Of a stretch of 64,000 nt of DNA, positions 43,859 to 52,510 are shown one piece after another. The notes beneath the pieces were generated by a model. It had not been told where the DNA came from, did no database searches, and saw only the letters and a program-made list of their open reading frames with translations. The position numbers and the translations under genes are program-made. Source of the DNA: Prosthecomicrobium pneumaticum. GTDB lineage: Bacteria; Pseudomonadota; Alphaproteobacteria; Rhizobiales; Kaistiaceae. The stretch covers positions 263,027 through 327,026 of the forward strand of contig NZ_JACHOO010000005.1 in NCBI RefSeq assembly GCF_014199915.1, in the 5' to 3' direction. Position 1 is the stretch's first letter. The number at the start of each line of letters is the position of its first letter.

Positions 43859-44047
43859 GTTCGCCGATGGGCCAAGAGGTCATGGATGAAGCTCAATTTG
43901 GCGTCGTGCACCAACGGCCGAGCAGGCACGGCTTGCCGGGCCGAATCGTGAAAGCTCGTGCGGCCAGCGATTTCGGGAAGACAAGCCGGCTCTCGGACAG
44001 AGAGTTCGCCCCACGCTTCCATGCGTGCGCTAGGCAAATTCGTCTGG

Positions 44048-44254
44048 TCACGTTCTTTTCATGCCGACGACCATTCGACGAAGAACCTCGTCGCGCTGGA
44101 CGAAATGATGCCAGAGGGCAGCGCTCACATGAACGACCGTGACGGCGAGCAGCAGCCATGTGAGAACTCAATGGATTGGGGCGAAGGCCGTGCTGTCCAC
44201 ATACATCGCGACAATGCCACTAATCGGCAGCGCCTTCCGAATGCTCTCCGATCG
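44048..44254 (-). pseudogene. Cytochrome b561 C-terminal remnant
   Basis: Read leftward the frame gives PISGIVAMYVDSTAFAPIH, a TGA stop at 44170-44168, then VLTWLLLAVTVVHVSAALWHHF and VQRDEVLRRMVVGMKRT before a proper stop. The second part matches the last membrane helix and tail of cytochrome b561, including the haem-ligand His and the closing DEVLRRM. The rest of the gene is missing. Confidence 0.5.
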
Positions 44255-44273
44255 TTCGTCCATGGCTGTGCGC

Positions 44274-44747
44274 TCAACTTGGAATCGGGCTGGCGCCGCG
44301 GAAGCGCATGAACACGCTCGGCGGTTCGGAACCAAAAGCCATCACGTCGTAGGTCTCGGGTTCCATTCCGGCGACGTCCATGCCGGGTGATCCCACCGGC
44401 ATGCCGGCAACAGCAACTCCGCGCACGGACGGCCGGGCAGCCAAGAGCCGGGCCAAAGCCGCGGCCGGAACGTGGCCCTCGAGAAGGAAGTTCTCGACCT
44501 CGGCCGTGTGGCAGGACCAGAGCGCCGACGGAATCCCAAAGCGAACTTTGATCGCGTTGATCCTCGGCTCCTCGACGATCTTCGTGGGAAAGCCGGCCTT
44601 CGCGATGTGGTCGGCCCAAGCGCTGCAGCAGCTGCAGGACGGGTCCTTGTAGACCGTGACCAGAGGTTGGCCAGCGGCCCTGGCAGCCGCCGGCGCGAAC
44701 AGTGTCGCGCCCGCGAGCAGGAGCATGCGTCTGCGGTCCATGTTCAT
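44274..44747 (-). CDS. DUF411 metal-binding protein
   Basis: The 157-residue exported protein has a signal peptide (about 1-25, ending ARAAG) and the DUF411 motif VTVYKDPSCSCCSAWADH near residues 30-47. Later come SALWSCHTAEV and GMPVGSPGMDVAGME. The C-x-C-C group and His suggest copper binding in the periplasm. GGAGG precedes the ATG at 44747. It is the last gene of the leftward copper operon. Confidence 0.88.
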   Translation of the reverse strand: MNMDRRRMLLLAGATLFAPAAARAAGQPLVTVYKDPSCSCCSAWADHIAKAGFPTKIVEEPRINAIKVRFGIPSALWSCHTAEVENFLLEGHVPAAALARLLAARPSVRGVAVAGMPVGSPGMDVAGMEPETYDVMAFGSEPPSVFMRFRGASPIPS

Positions 44748-44803
44748 CGGGCAATCCTCCGGCGGACGGGGAGCGCTGCGGCGCTCCCCGAGACAACGAG
44801 ATG

Positions 44804-45088
44804 TTACTTCGACTTGTCGATCTTGGTGACCGTCAGTCGGCCGCTCACCCGATCGGCCTCGAACTTCACCTTGTCGCCCACCTTGACCGCTTTCAGCATG
44901 GCCGGGTCGGCGACGGCGAACACCATCGTCATGCCGTCCATGTCGAGGTTCTTGATCGGCCCATGCTTGAGCGTGACCTTGCCTTGGGCCTGGTCGATCT
45001 TGGTGATCTGCCCGTCGACCGGCGCGGTTTGCGCCAAGGCGACGGTCGAGAACGCGGAGATCGCTGCTGCTATCATCAGTTTGCGCAT
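44804..45088 (-). CDS. cusF: CusF-like periplasmic copper-binding protein
   Basis: The 94-residue product has a signal peptide (1-19, ending VALAQ) and the CusF fold: VDGQITKIDQAQGKVTLKHGPI, LDMDGMTMVFAV with the copper-binding Met pair, and VGDKVKFEADR. It hands Cu(I) to the efflux system. The ATG at 45088 follows GGAG. It sits between the cupredoxin and the DUF411 gene. Confidence 0.92.
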   Translation of the reverse strand: MRKLMIAAAISAFSTVALAQTAPVDGQITKIDQAQGKVTLKHGPIKNLDMDGMTMVFAVADPAMLKAVKVGDKVKFEADRVSGRLTVTKIDKSK

Positions 45089-45113
45089 GTCTATGCTCCT
45101 TTGTTCGGTGCAA

Positions 45114-45584
45114 CTACTTGACGATGATGGTGCCGGACATCCCGGCTTCCCGATGACCGGGGATGAGGCAGGAGAAGTCGAACTCCCCGGCCTTGGTGAA
45201 TTTCCAGACGATGTCGCCGGTCTTCTTCGGGGCCAGGCGCTTGGCGTTGGGATCGTCATGCTCCATGTCCGGGTTCTTCATCATCTCGGCCATGTGCTTG
45301 AGGTTTTCGTCGAGCGTGCCGACGACGATCTCGTGATCGAGCTCACCATTGTTGCGGATGGCGAACTTGACCTGCTCGCCCTTGCGGATGTCGATCTTGT
45401 TCGGGATGAACACCATCTTCCCGTCCGCTTCGCGCATGGTGATTTGGATGGTGCGTGCTGGTTTCTTGGGATCTCCGGGTTCGCCATAGGCCCGGTCATC
45501 CCCGTGGGAATGACCAGCGTCGGCCAGCGCTGCGGTCGACAGAGTAAGGGCCGCAAGCGCGGCGATCAGGAATCGTGGTTGCAC
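45114..45584 (-). CDS. Exported cupredoxin-family copper protein
   Basis: The 156-residue protein has a signal peptide (to ALADA), a His-containing stretch AGHSHGDDRAYGEP, and a plastocyanin/azurin-like domain. Copper ligands are likely His in GELDHEIV, then Cys, His and Met in DFSCLIPGHREAGMSG. The GTG at 45584 with GAAGGA before it is preferred over the ATG at 45611, which lies inside the multicopper oxidase gene and lacks a binding site. It is co-transcribed with the oxidase. Confidence 0.88.
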   Translation of the reverse strand: MQPRFLIAALAALTLSTAALADAGHSHGDDRAYGEPGDPKKPARTIQITMREADGKMVFIPNKIDIRKGEQVKFAIRNNGELDHEIVVGTLDENLKHMAEMMKNPDMEHDDPNAKRLAPKKTGDIVWKFTKAGEFDFSCLIPGHREAGMSGTIIVK

Positions 45585-45597
45585 GTAGAAATCCTTC

Positions 45598-46995
45598 TCA
45601 ATGATTGCCATGGGGGGATTTTTTGCCGGGTTTCACGACGGTGAACTCGGCAGTTTTCGTCTTGTCGAACGCGGCGGGAGGCTTGCGTTCGGCTTTTTTC
45701 GGTTCGCCCTTCCACTCGAAGGCGACCGTCCCTTCCGGGTGCTTGAACCAGCCCGGATCCTTGTAGTCGCCGGATGCGAGCCCCTCGCGCACCTTGACGA
45801 CCGAGAACATGCCGCCCATCTCGACCGCCCCGAACTGGGCGAAGCCCGTCATCATCGGCAGGGTGTTGTCGGGCAGCGGCATTTCCATCTCGCCCATGTC
45901 GGCCATGCCGGCGGTGCCCATCGGCATGTAGTCCGGCACCAGCTTGCGGACCTTCTTGGCAAACTCCTTCTTGTCGACGCCGATGAAGTTGCGCACGTCG
46001 TGACCCATGGCGTTCATGGTGTGGTGCGACTTGTGGCAGTGGATCGCCCAATCGCCGGGCTTGTCGGCGACGAAATCGAAAGCGCGCATCTGTCCGACGG
46101 CGCAATCGATGGTGACCTCCGGCCAGGCCGCCGCCTCCGGCACCCAGCCGCCGTCCGTGCACGACACCTTGAAGTCGTAGCCGTGCATGTGGATGGGGTG
46201 GTTCGTCATGGTGAGATTACCGAACCGGATGCGGACTTTCTCACCTTTGCCGGCGACGATGTGGTCGATGCCGGGGAAAACCCGGCTGTTCCAGGTCCAC
46301 ATGTTGAAGTCGGTCATCTCGGCGACCTTCGGCACATAGGTGCCGGGATCGATGTCGTAGGCCGCCATCAGGAACACGAAGTCGCGGTCGACGCGCCGGA
46401 AGGCGGGGTCCTTCGGATGCACCACAAAGAAGCCCATCATGCCCATGGCCATCTGGACCATCTCGTCGGCATGGGGGTGGTACATGAACGTGCCGCTCTT
46501 CTGGAGCTGGAATTCGTAGACGAAGGTCTTGCCTGGCCTGATGTGCGGTTGGGTCAGCCCGCCGACCCCGTCCATGCCGCAGGGCAGCAACTGCCCGTGC
46601 CAATGGATGGTGGTGTGCTCCGGCAGCTTGTTGGTGACGAAGATGCGGACCTTGTCGCCCTCGACCGCCTCGATGGTCGGTCCTGGCGACTGGCCGTTAT
46701 AGCCCCACAGGTGGCCGACCATGCCGGGCGAGAACTCGCGCACCACCGGCTCGGCGACGAGATGGAATTCCTTCCAGTCGCCGTTCATGCGCCACGGCAG
46801 GGTCCAGCCGTTGAGCGTGACGACGGGCTGATAGTCCGGCCCGCTCGTCGGAACGAGCGGTGGCTGCATGACCGATTCCTTCATGGTTGCGGCTTCGGGG
46901 ATCGCAGCCGCCTGGGCGCGGCCTGAGACCGCGCTTGCGCTGATCAGCGCCATGCCACCGGAGGCGCCGAGGAAATTTCGACGTGAGATCGTCAT
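45598..46995 (-). CDS. copA: Multicopper oxidase, CopA type
   Basis: The 465-residue oxidase carries a Tat signal (SRRNFLGASGG at the N-terminus). The four copper motifs are HWHG at 131-134, HPH at 173-175, HPIHMHG at 266-272 and HCHKSHH at 319-325. A Met-rich tail (MGTAGMADMGEMEMPLP) follows. It would oxidise Cu(I) in the periplasm. It lies between tolC and the cupredoxin gene in the leftward operon. Confidence 0.93.
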   Translation of the reverse strand: MTISRRNFLGASGGMALISASAVSGRAQAAAIPEAATMKESVMQPPLVPTSGPDYQPVVTLNGWTLPWRMNGDWKEFHLVAEPVVREFSPGMVGHLWGYNGQSPGPTIEAVEGDKVRIFVTNKLPEHTTIHWHGQLLPCGMDGVGGLTQPHIRPGKTFVYEFQLQKSGTFMYHPHADEMVQMAMGMMGFFVVHPKDPAFRRVDRDFVFLMAAYDIDPGTYVPKVAEMTDFNMWTWNSRVFPGIDHIVAGKGEKVRIRFGNLTMTNHPIHMHGYDFKVSCTDGGWVPEAAAWPEVTIDCAVGQMRAFDFVADKPGDWAIHCHKSHHTMNAMGHDVRNFIGVDKKEFAKKVRKLVPDYMPMGTAGMADMGEMEMPLPDNTLPMMTGFAQFGAVEMGGMFSVVKVREGLASGDYKDPGWFKHPEGTVAFEWKGEPKKAERKPPAAFDKTKTAEFTVVKPGKKSPHGNH

Positions 46996-47014
46996 GATGG
47001 TCTCCCTTTTCCGG

Positions 47015-48478
47015 TCAGTTCCCGCCTTCGGCGGCCGCGGTTACGACGGAGCCCTCGGCCGAACCGGCTGAGCTGCCTCCGCCGATGATCGCGGTCTCGA
47101 AGTCCACGGTGGCGATGAAGAAGTCGCGCTTGGCGGCGATTGCCGCGACGTTGGTGGCGATGCTTTCCCGCGCCGTCGTCAGAAGCTCGAAGACGTCGAT
47201 CAGCATGCCGTTGTATTCGAGCAGGGCCTGCTCGTTGATCGTCCGGCGCAGCGGCAGAATGCTGTTCTGATACTGGCGGGCAATGTCGTAGCTGCCGCGA
47301 TAGGTGAGATAGGCCGCGCGCGCTTCCGAGCGCACGTTCACTGCTTTCTCCATCAGGCGGTTGACCGCCTGCATGTAAGTCTCCTGCGATCGGCGCACAT
47401 TGACTTCGCCGCCGTCGAAGATCGGGATCTGGATTTCAAGTTCGAAGCCGCGCGGGGACGAGCTCTCCCGCACGCCGTCCACGGTTGATCGCTCGTAGTT
47501 GCCGCGCCAGCCACCATCGAGCATGGAGATGAACCGCGTCGCCTCGGTCAGCCCAAGGGTCTTGGCCATGGCGTCGAGCTCGAGGCGTGCCGCGATGAGA
47601 TCGACCCGCTTTCGAATGGCATCGACTTCGACCTGTTGTGCCGTCTGGATGCGGGGCATGCCCGGGAGTTGCCCCGGCAATCTGTAGTCGACGTCGGGCC
47701 CCCACAGGCCGAGCATGCGGGTCAGCGCCTCGCGATCCGTGCCGACCCTCAATCGAGCCTGGGCAAGCTCGTTGGACACCTCGGCGTAGAAGGCACTTGC
47801 TCGGGCCTGGTCGAGTTTCTTCGCGGCGCCGGTCTCTCCGAGCTTGCGCGTGAGGTCGGCGGCTGCGTCGGCCGAGACCCGCGCCTGTTCGAGGAACGAC
47901 GCCGTCTGCCGCGAAGCCACGGCGCGGTAGTAGGCACGGCGTGTCTCCGCGGCGGTGCGGAAGGTTGCCTCGATCGCCTTCTGTCGAGCGGCTTCGAACT
48001 GCGTCCTGGCGATATCGCTGCGGGCCGGAAGTGTCAGGAGCGCCAGGATATTGGCGATCACGCGACGTTCGATATCCAGCGAGCCGCCGGTGGAGAGTCG
48101 CTCGACCCCGATGACCGGATTGGGCGGCAGGCTGGCCTCGACGAAGGCGGCCTCGGAAATGCCGAGCGCATTGTACTCGGCCTGAAGACCCCGGTTGTTG
48201 ATGAGCGCGAGCTGAACGGCGCCGTCCGCGGTCAGGGGTTTGGTCAAGAGCGCATTGACGCGGCTTTGGACCGCTGACGCCTCGGCCGATGATGCGATCT
48301 TCACGGTGTCCTTGCCGATCGCGGCCGAGACCTCCGCCGACACCGGGCTCATGCCACCATCCGGCGTGAATGTTACGCAGCCACCCAGCGTCGCGGCGAC
48401 GGCGCCGATCGCGACGAGCCGCCTCCAAGGCGGTGCAGGAAGAGGCTTCGCCTGGCTGTCGATTGTGAGCACCATCAT
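47015..48478 (-). CDS. TolC-family outer-membrane efflux lipoprotein
   Basis: The 487-residue protein has a lipoprotein signal (ATLGGCVTF) and two TolC/OEP repeats: LTADGAVQLALINNRGLQAEY near residue 80 and FELEIQIPIFDGGEVNVRRSQ near 347. It would be the outer-membrane duct for the CusBA pump encoded at 55.4-60.0 kb, which lacks its own cusC. The start overlaps the stop of the small lipoprotein gene (ATGA at 48478). Confidence 0.9.
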   Translation of the reverse strand: MMVLTIDSQAKPLPAPPWRRLVAIGAVAATLGGCVTFTPDGGMSPVSAEVSAAIGKDTVKIASSAEASAVQSRVNALLTKPLTADGAVQLALINNRGLQAEYNALGISEAAFVEASLPPNPVIGVERLSTGGSLDIERRVIANILALLTLPARSDIARTQFEAARQKAIEATFRTAAETRRAYYRAVASRQTASFLEQARVSADAAADLTRKLGETGAAKKLDQARASAFYAEVSNELAQARLRVGTDREALTRMLGLWGPDVDYRLPGQLPGMPRIQTAQQVEVDAIRKRVDLIAARLELDAMAKTLGLTEATRFISMLDGGWRGNYERSTVDGVRESSSPRGFELEIQIPIFDGGEVNVRRSQETYMQAVNRLMEKAVNVRSEARAAYLTYRGSYDIARQYQNSILPLRRTINEQALLEYNGMLIDVFELLTTARESIATNVAAIAAKRDFFIATVDFETAIIGGGSSAGSAEGSVVTAAAEGGN

Positions 48479-48693
48479 TCGCCCCCCGTCTTGGGAGCGA
48501 CGCGCTCATTGCGTTCAATCCAGGGTTTCGGATCGACCGGACGGTAGTCGACCGTTCCCGCGGTGACGGGCGCGTAGCGCAATGGCTTCACGCTCGAACT
48601 CGCGTCGGACGGGCTGGGACCCACCTCAATCAAAGGTGGTCCGGAACATGCGGACAGGACGACGGCGAAGGCCGTCAGGAAGACAGGTTTCAT
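48475..48693 (-). CDS. Small lipoprotein upstream of tolC
   Basis: The 72-residue product has a lipoprotein signal (FLTAFAVVLSACSGPP, with Cys at about residue 14) and a Pro-rich body. I do not recognise a domain. The ATG at 48693 follows GAGGATC. It overlaps tolC by 4 bp. Such a gene is often seen before copper tolC genes, but its role is unknown. Confidence 0.7.
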   Translation of the reverse strand: MKPVFLTAFAVVLSACSGPPLIEVGPSPSDASSSVKPLRYAPVTAGTVDYRPVDPKPWIERNERVAPKTGGE

Positions 48694-48764
48694 GGAGATC
48701 CTCGGAATCGGCCCAGTCGGCCCGAGCGGCATGGCCGCGCGGCATCGAACAGCGATCTTCAGCG

Positions 48765-48780
48765 GCTGCGGAGACGCAGC
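48765..48780. promoter_or_regulatory. Hairpin between the leader ORF and the copper operon
   Basis: GCTGCG (48765-48770) and CGCAGC (48775-48780) pair around a GAGA loop in the 178-nt gap after the Cys-rich leader ORF. A further GCGGC/GCCGC pair lies near 48730. The position suits a translational switch controlled by the leader. Confidence 0.4.
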
Positions 48781-48871
48781 AGCAAAAGCCGTCGGCAGAA
48801 ACCCGAAGACAGAAACGGAGACGGATCTTGTCCGTCAGCGATCAGAGGTCGTGAAGGGAGTCGGCCGACGA

Positions 48872-49285
48872 TCAGACGTCGGCGGATCTCGGCGGGCGTT
48901 CAAGGCGCGTCGCGGACGATCCCTTTACACCCGCCTCAAGCGACGGATGATCGATGGTCCGCTCGAAGGCGATAACGACCATGGCGCATGCGCTAGCCGG
49001 AATTGCAGTGTGGCAGGCCATAGCGCAGCAGGAACTCGATGTGTCGCTGTGTTGATGCTTAGCAGCGCAGGCTGGGCCGTCCGCTTCCAGACAAGCGGAA
49101 TTCTGGGCCAAGTCGCTGTCGCCGTGCTCATGCGATCCGCTAGAATGGCTGGCTTCGATCGGCGCGTGGTGCCCTTTCCCACCGCTCGACGCCATCAAGC
49201 CGCTCGCAATGCCCCAACCCGTGCTTGCCACCGAAAAGGCGAGCACGGTCAGAAGAATCACGAATGAGCGAAGCGAAGGCATCAT
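48872..49285 (-). CDS. Exported Cys-rich leader protein 1, CutF/DUF2946-like
   Basis: The product (137 residues from the ATG at 49285) has a signal peptide (LRSFVILLTVLAFSVAS) and His-rich segments. Paired cysteines follow in SSSCCAMACHTAIPASACAM, and the C-terminus is LERPPRSADV. I take it as related to the DUF2946/CutF/CopL leader proteins that precede copper operons. It stands directly before the lipoprotein-tolC-copA operon. The start is uncertain, since no binding site is clear and an ATG at 49342 is possible. The family assignment rests on architecture. Confidence 0.6.
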   Translation of the reverse strand: MMPSLRSFVILLTVLAFSVASTGWGIASGLMASSGGKGHHAPIEASHSSGSHEHGDSDLAQNSACLEADGPACAAKHQHSDTSSSCCAMACHTAIPASACAMVVIAFERTIDHPSLEAGVKGSSATRLERPPRSADV

Positions 49286-49659
49286 ATCGCATTGCAAACT
49301 ACGGGTGACGCCGCGAAATGGCAAGGACCAATTTGGCCTCATATGAAAAAACCCCGAGGCTGGTGTTCGGCAGTCGCACCAATTTTCCCCGCAAGGCTTC
49401 CGCTGTGGAACGTCAGCCCGTGAATACGACGTGTTAGACGGCTCAGGATGAAGAAACAACTTTCCACGTGACTTTGACGTGACGACGGCCGTCATTGCTG
49501 CCGACTCTGCCAAGAACGTGAACGCGATGCTCTTCCACCGATCAAGATATTGTGAGATTTAGGATATGACGATCCAGTCTTGGCTTTTTCGACTGCTCTC
49601 AATCCTGGCGATCGCCGCCCCGTCGCCGCACCTGCCGGTAGCGACATAACAACGGGGGT
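49286..49659. promoter_or_regulatory. Gap with an ACGTGAC direct repeat, likely copper promoter region
   Basis: ACGTGAC occurs at 49466-49472 and 49477-49483, 11 bp apart on the same strand, the spacing favoured by OmpR-type response regulators. It lies about 180 bp upstream of leader ORF 1. A 27-codon frame at 49566 begins with a hydrophobic stretch (SWLFRLLSILAIAAP) and then stops; it is probably the remains of an adaptor or signal peptide upstream of the cusA remnant. Confidence 0.35.
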
Positions 49660-50048
49660 ATGACGGCGGAAACCAGCGGGGTCATGCTGATCTACCTCGA
49701 CCGCGTTTGGAACGAAGTTGGCACGAAGATCACGGCAACAGGCCGGAGCCTGACGCGCGCCGACCTCCATCACGCCATCATGGAGGGCGCCGTCGAGCGC
49801 GTGCGGCCCAAGATGATGACCGTGGTTGCCATCATGGCGGGCCTGATCCCGATCCTGTGGAGCACAGGAGCCGGCTCCGAGATCATGCAGCGGATCGCCG
49901 TGCCGATGATCCGCGGCATGGTTTCTCGACCCTGCTGACGCTGATCGTCATTCCGGCGATCTACGGCCTAGTCAAGGGATGGGGGCTGGCGTCGAACGCT
50001 GCGGCGGTGAGGTCGGAGTCTGTTGCCGGCCAACTCGCGGCCGAATGA
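49660..50048 (+). pseudogene. C-terminal remnant of a CusA-type RND pump
   Basis: The frame encodes GVMLIYLDRVWNEVG, AIMEGAVERVRPKMMTVVAIMAG and PILWSTGAGSEIMQRIAVPM, closely matching the last 130 residues of the intact CusA at 59.6-60.0 kb. After GGMV a small deletion shifts the frame, and LTLIVIPAIYGLVKGWG continues in another frame. The first 900 residues are gone. It is a decayed second copy of cusA. Confidence 0.85.
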
Positions 50049-50104
50049 GACATGCGCCGGGACAGAATCGGCGGCCCCAGCCCAAAGGCCTCGCGAAGGG
50101 ACAC

Positions 50105-50123
50105 GTTCTCGTGACGCGAGAAC
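50105..50123. terminator. Hairpin after the cusA remnant
   Basis: GTTCTCG (50105-50111) and CGAGAAC (50117-50123) pair around TGACG, between the cusA remnant and leader ORF 2. No T tract follows, so it may be a terminator relic or a leader structure. Confidence 0.35.
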
Positions 50124-50199
50124 ACCTCACAGAGGCCATTGATGTGGATCAAGGTGGAATTGTGCGGAGGGTGCCTTCTTGAGGAGGCAGGGGTCAGGC

Positions 50200-50580
50200 A
50201 TGAGCGTCGGGTTGCAGACGATCGGATGGATGAGAGCGTTGCTGGCCTTTCTGGTCGCGATCGCGCTGCTCGTTGCCCCTGTCGCCAGCGCACAGGCCAT
50301 GCCGTGTCATGACCTTGTTCGCCACGAGCAAACAACCGTCGTGGAAAGCGGGCAGCTTCGGGCCGTCATCAGCGGCGATGGTCTCCAAGGTCATTTTCAC
50401 GCCGTCGACCATGCGCTCTGTTGCAGCAGCGTATGCGCATCCTGTGTTGTGGCCCTTGCCGCGCCAGATGCGACTGTCCCGCAGCGCATCGTGCTCACTG
50501 CGCGTTACGCACAGCGTGACGAGATCGTCACCGGCGTGGCGTTTCCACCCACCCTCGGTCCTCCCCGAACCCGTGCCTGA
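50200..50580 (+). CDS. Exported Cys-rich leader protein 2, CutF-like
   Basis: The 126-residue product has a signal peptide (RALLAFLVAIALLVAPVASAQA), a cysteine group CCSSVCASCVVAL, and ends FPPTLGPPRTRA. It immediately precedes a multicopper oxidase gene, with a perfect 10-bp hairpin in the gap. This is the layout of cutF-cutO in Rhodobacter, where translation of the exported CutF senses copper and governs the downstream gene. The ATG at 50200 is preferred; 50230 is possible. Homology to CutF is inferred from layout and motifs, not from a search. Confidence 0.6.
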   Translation: MSVGLQTIGWMRALLAFLVAIALLVAPVASAQAMPCHDLVRHEQTTVVESGQLRAVISGDGLQGHFHAVDHALCCSSVCASCVVALAAPDATVPQRIVLTARYAQRDEIVTGVAFPPTLGPPRTRA

Positions 50581-50588
50581 TCGGACCT

Positions 50589-50615
50589 GACCTGATGCTC
50601 CGTGGGCATCAGGTC
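50589..50615 (+). promoter_or_regulatory. Perfect 10-bp stem-loop between leader ORF 2 and the oxidase
   Basis: GACCTGATGC (50589-50598) and GCATCAGGTC (50606-50615) enclose TCCGTGG. The stem begins 9 nt after the leader stop codon and ends 67 nt before the oxidase start. Position and strength fit a translation- or Rho-dependent switch. There is no T tract. Confidence 0.6.
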
Positions 50616-50681
50616 GCTCAATGCGCATTCGCATGATCAGTCAGCCGGCCTGCTACCGGCAAGGGAACAAGGACCCACACC

Positions 50682-52178
50682 ATGAATCGTCGTCATTTTC
50701 TCAACCGGATGATGGCCGGAGCGGCCGTATTCGGCACCTCAGCTGCCTTTCATCCAATCAACGCCTGGGCGCAGACGGCACCCGACGCCACTCCGCCCGC
50801 GTCAAACGCCATACCGCGCCCGCTCGGCGTGGTCAGTCGGACCATCGAGGTCAATGGCAAGGCAGCGCGCGTGTTCGGGCTTGCCCAGACCGACGGCACA
50901 TTGGGCCTGGCGCTGGATGCCGGGAGCAGCTTCGACGTCGCGCTCTCCAACCGGATTGGTGAGCCGACCCTGATCCATTGGCATGGCCTGACACCGCCCT
51001 GGACGATGGACGGCGTGCCGGACAATCCCGCTGCGCTTCTGGGACCCTCCGAAACGCGCCGCTACACCTTCCCGGTCGGCACCGGAGGCACCCACTGGAT
51101 GCACGCTCATACGCTGCAGGAGCAGAATCTGCTGGCGGCGCCGCTGATCGTGCGGACCGCCGCCGACCGGCAGCGGGACGAGCAGGAGGTGGTGATCCTG
51201 CTGCATGATTTCTCGTTCACGCCCGCGGAGGAGCTGCTCGCCAAGCTCAAGGCAAGCTCCGCCGGCGCCATGCCGATGGATCACGGCGCGATGGGCCAAA
51301 GCGACGCGATGAAGGGAATGGCGGGCATGATGGCCTCCGGCGCGATGGGCCAGATGCAAAGCATGCCGGGCATGGCGATGGACCTCAACGATATCGACTA
51401 TGATGCCTACCTCGCCAATGACCGCACGCTGGACGACCCCGAGGTCGTCGCCGTCGACAAGGGCGGCCGGGTGCGCCTGCGGATCATAAATGGCGCGACG
51501 GCGACCGCCTTCACCATCAATACCGGAAGTCTGGATGGTGAACTCATCGCGGTCGACGGCCAAGCCGTTCAGCCGGTCGCCGGCCGGTCCTTCCCGATTT
51601 CCATGGGCCAGCGCTTGGATATCCGGTTGGCGCTGCCGAAGGCGGGCGGGTCGCATCCGATCCTCGCCCTTCGGGAGGGTGGCGCCGAACGAGCGGGAAT
51701 CATCCTGGCATCCGCCGGCGCGGTCGTCGGCAAGATTCCGGAGCTCGGAGAGGCCAAGGGACCCGTGCTCGGGCTCGGCCTCGAGCAGAGGCTGCGCGCC
51801 ATAGAACCGCTCGCGCAGCGTCCCGCCGACCGCCGCTTCGCGCTCACCCTCACCGGCAATATGGCGGACTATAGCTGGGGTATCGGAGGAGGCGACGCGC
51901 TACGGATCAAGCGGGGAGAGCGCGTTGAGCTCGCATTGACGAACATGTCGATGATGGCTCACCCGATGCATCTGCACGGCCACGCATTCCAGGTGGTCGG
52001 CGTTAACGGCAAGACGCTCGGCGGTGCGCTGCGCGACACTATTCTCCTCCCGCCGATGGCTCGCGTGACCGTTGCCTTCGACGCGGACAATCCCGGACGC
52101 TGGCCACTCCACTGCCACCACCTGTACCACATGGCGACCGGCATGATGACGTTCGTCGCTTATGAGGGCGTCGGCTGA
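50682..52178 (+). CDS. Multicopper oxidase, CutO/CueO type
   Basis: The 498-residue enzyme has a Tat signal (NRRHFLNRMMAG). Copper motifs are HWHG at 99-102, HAH at 141-143, HPMHLHGHAF and HCHHLYHMATGM near the C-terminus. A Met-rich insert of about 45 residues (around 195-240, with several GM and MxM groups) is typical for cuprous oxidases. It differs from the CopA-type oxidase at 45.6-47.0 kb, so the element has two periplasmic copper oxidases. Confidence 0.93.
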   Translation: MNRRHFLNRMMAGAAVFGTSAAFHPINAWAQTAPDATPPASNAIPRPLGVVSRTIEVNGKAARVFGLAQTDGTLGLALDAGSSFDVALSNRIGEPTLIHWHGLTPPWTMDGVPDNPAALLGPSETRRYTFPVGTGGTHWMHAHTLQEQNLLAAPLIVRTAADRQRDEQEVVILLHDFSFTPAEELLAKLKASSAGAMPMDHGAMGQSDAMKGMAGMMASGAMGQMQSMPGMAMDLNDIDYDAYLANDRTLDDPEVVAVDKGGRVRLRIINGATATAFTINTGSLDGELIAVDGQAVQPVAGRSFPISMGQRLDIRLALPKAGGSHPILALREGGAERAGIILASAGAVVGKIPELGEAKGPVLGLGLEQRLRAIEPLAQRPADRRFALTLTGNMADYSWGIGGGDALRIKRGERVELALTNMSMMAHPMHLHGHAFQVVGVNGKTLGGALRDTILLPPMARVTVAFDADNPGRWPLHCHHLYHMATGMMTFVAYEGVG

Positions 52179-52455
52179 AACCGGGAAGCCGTTCACCGGC
52201 GCGATCATCACGATCATTAGCCGCCCTCTCCTTCGCGGGGATGATCTCCGCGATCGAACGCGCTCCGCTGCACCCCCATCGGGAGGTGGTGCAGCGAGGG
52301 CCGGTACCTGAAGCCGCTATCTTTCGTGAACGACCAGCTCAACGCGTGCATCGGCGTCGGCTGTAGCCAGGACTGCCTGGTATTATGATATTCTCGACGG
52401 CCTCCCTCTTTCGGCCATCCCCCGGGTCCAACCACCCAACTAAGACAGTTGCGCG

Positions 52456-52497
52456 CGATAATTTTTTCCTCCACAAATGAGGCGATGAAAATTATCG
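52456..52497. promoter_or_regulatory. Perfect inverted repeat, operator of the ImmA/IrrE gene pair
   Basis: CGATAATTTT (52456-52465) and AAAATTATCG (52488-52497) are perfect inverted copies with 22 nt between them, ending 13 nt before the start of the gene pair. A self-regulating XRE protein is encoded in the pair, so this is a likely operator. In 52179-52455 I see no gene. Confidence 0.6.
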
Positions 52498-52510
52498 TGG
52501 GAGTGATTCG

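Noticed and set aside
45601-46926. A 441-codon plus-strand frame opposite the multicopper oxidase.
   Set aside because: The oxidase on the minus strand has all four copper motifs; the opposite frame has no recognisable domain.
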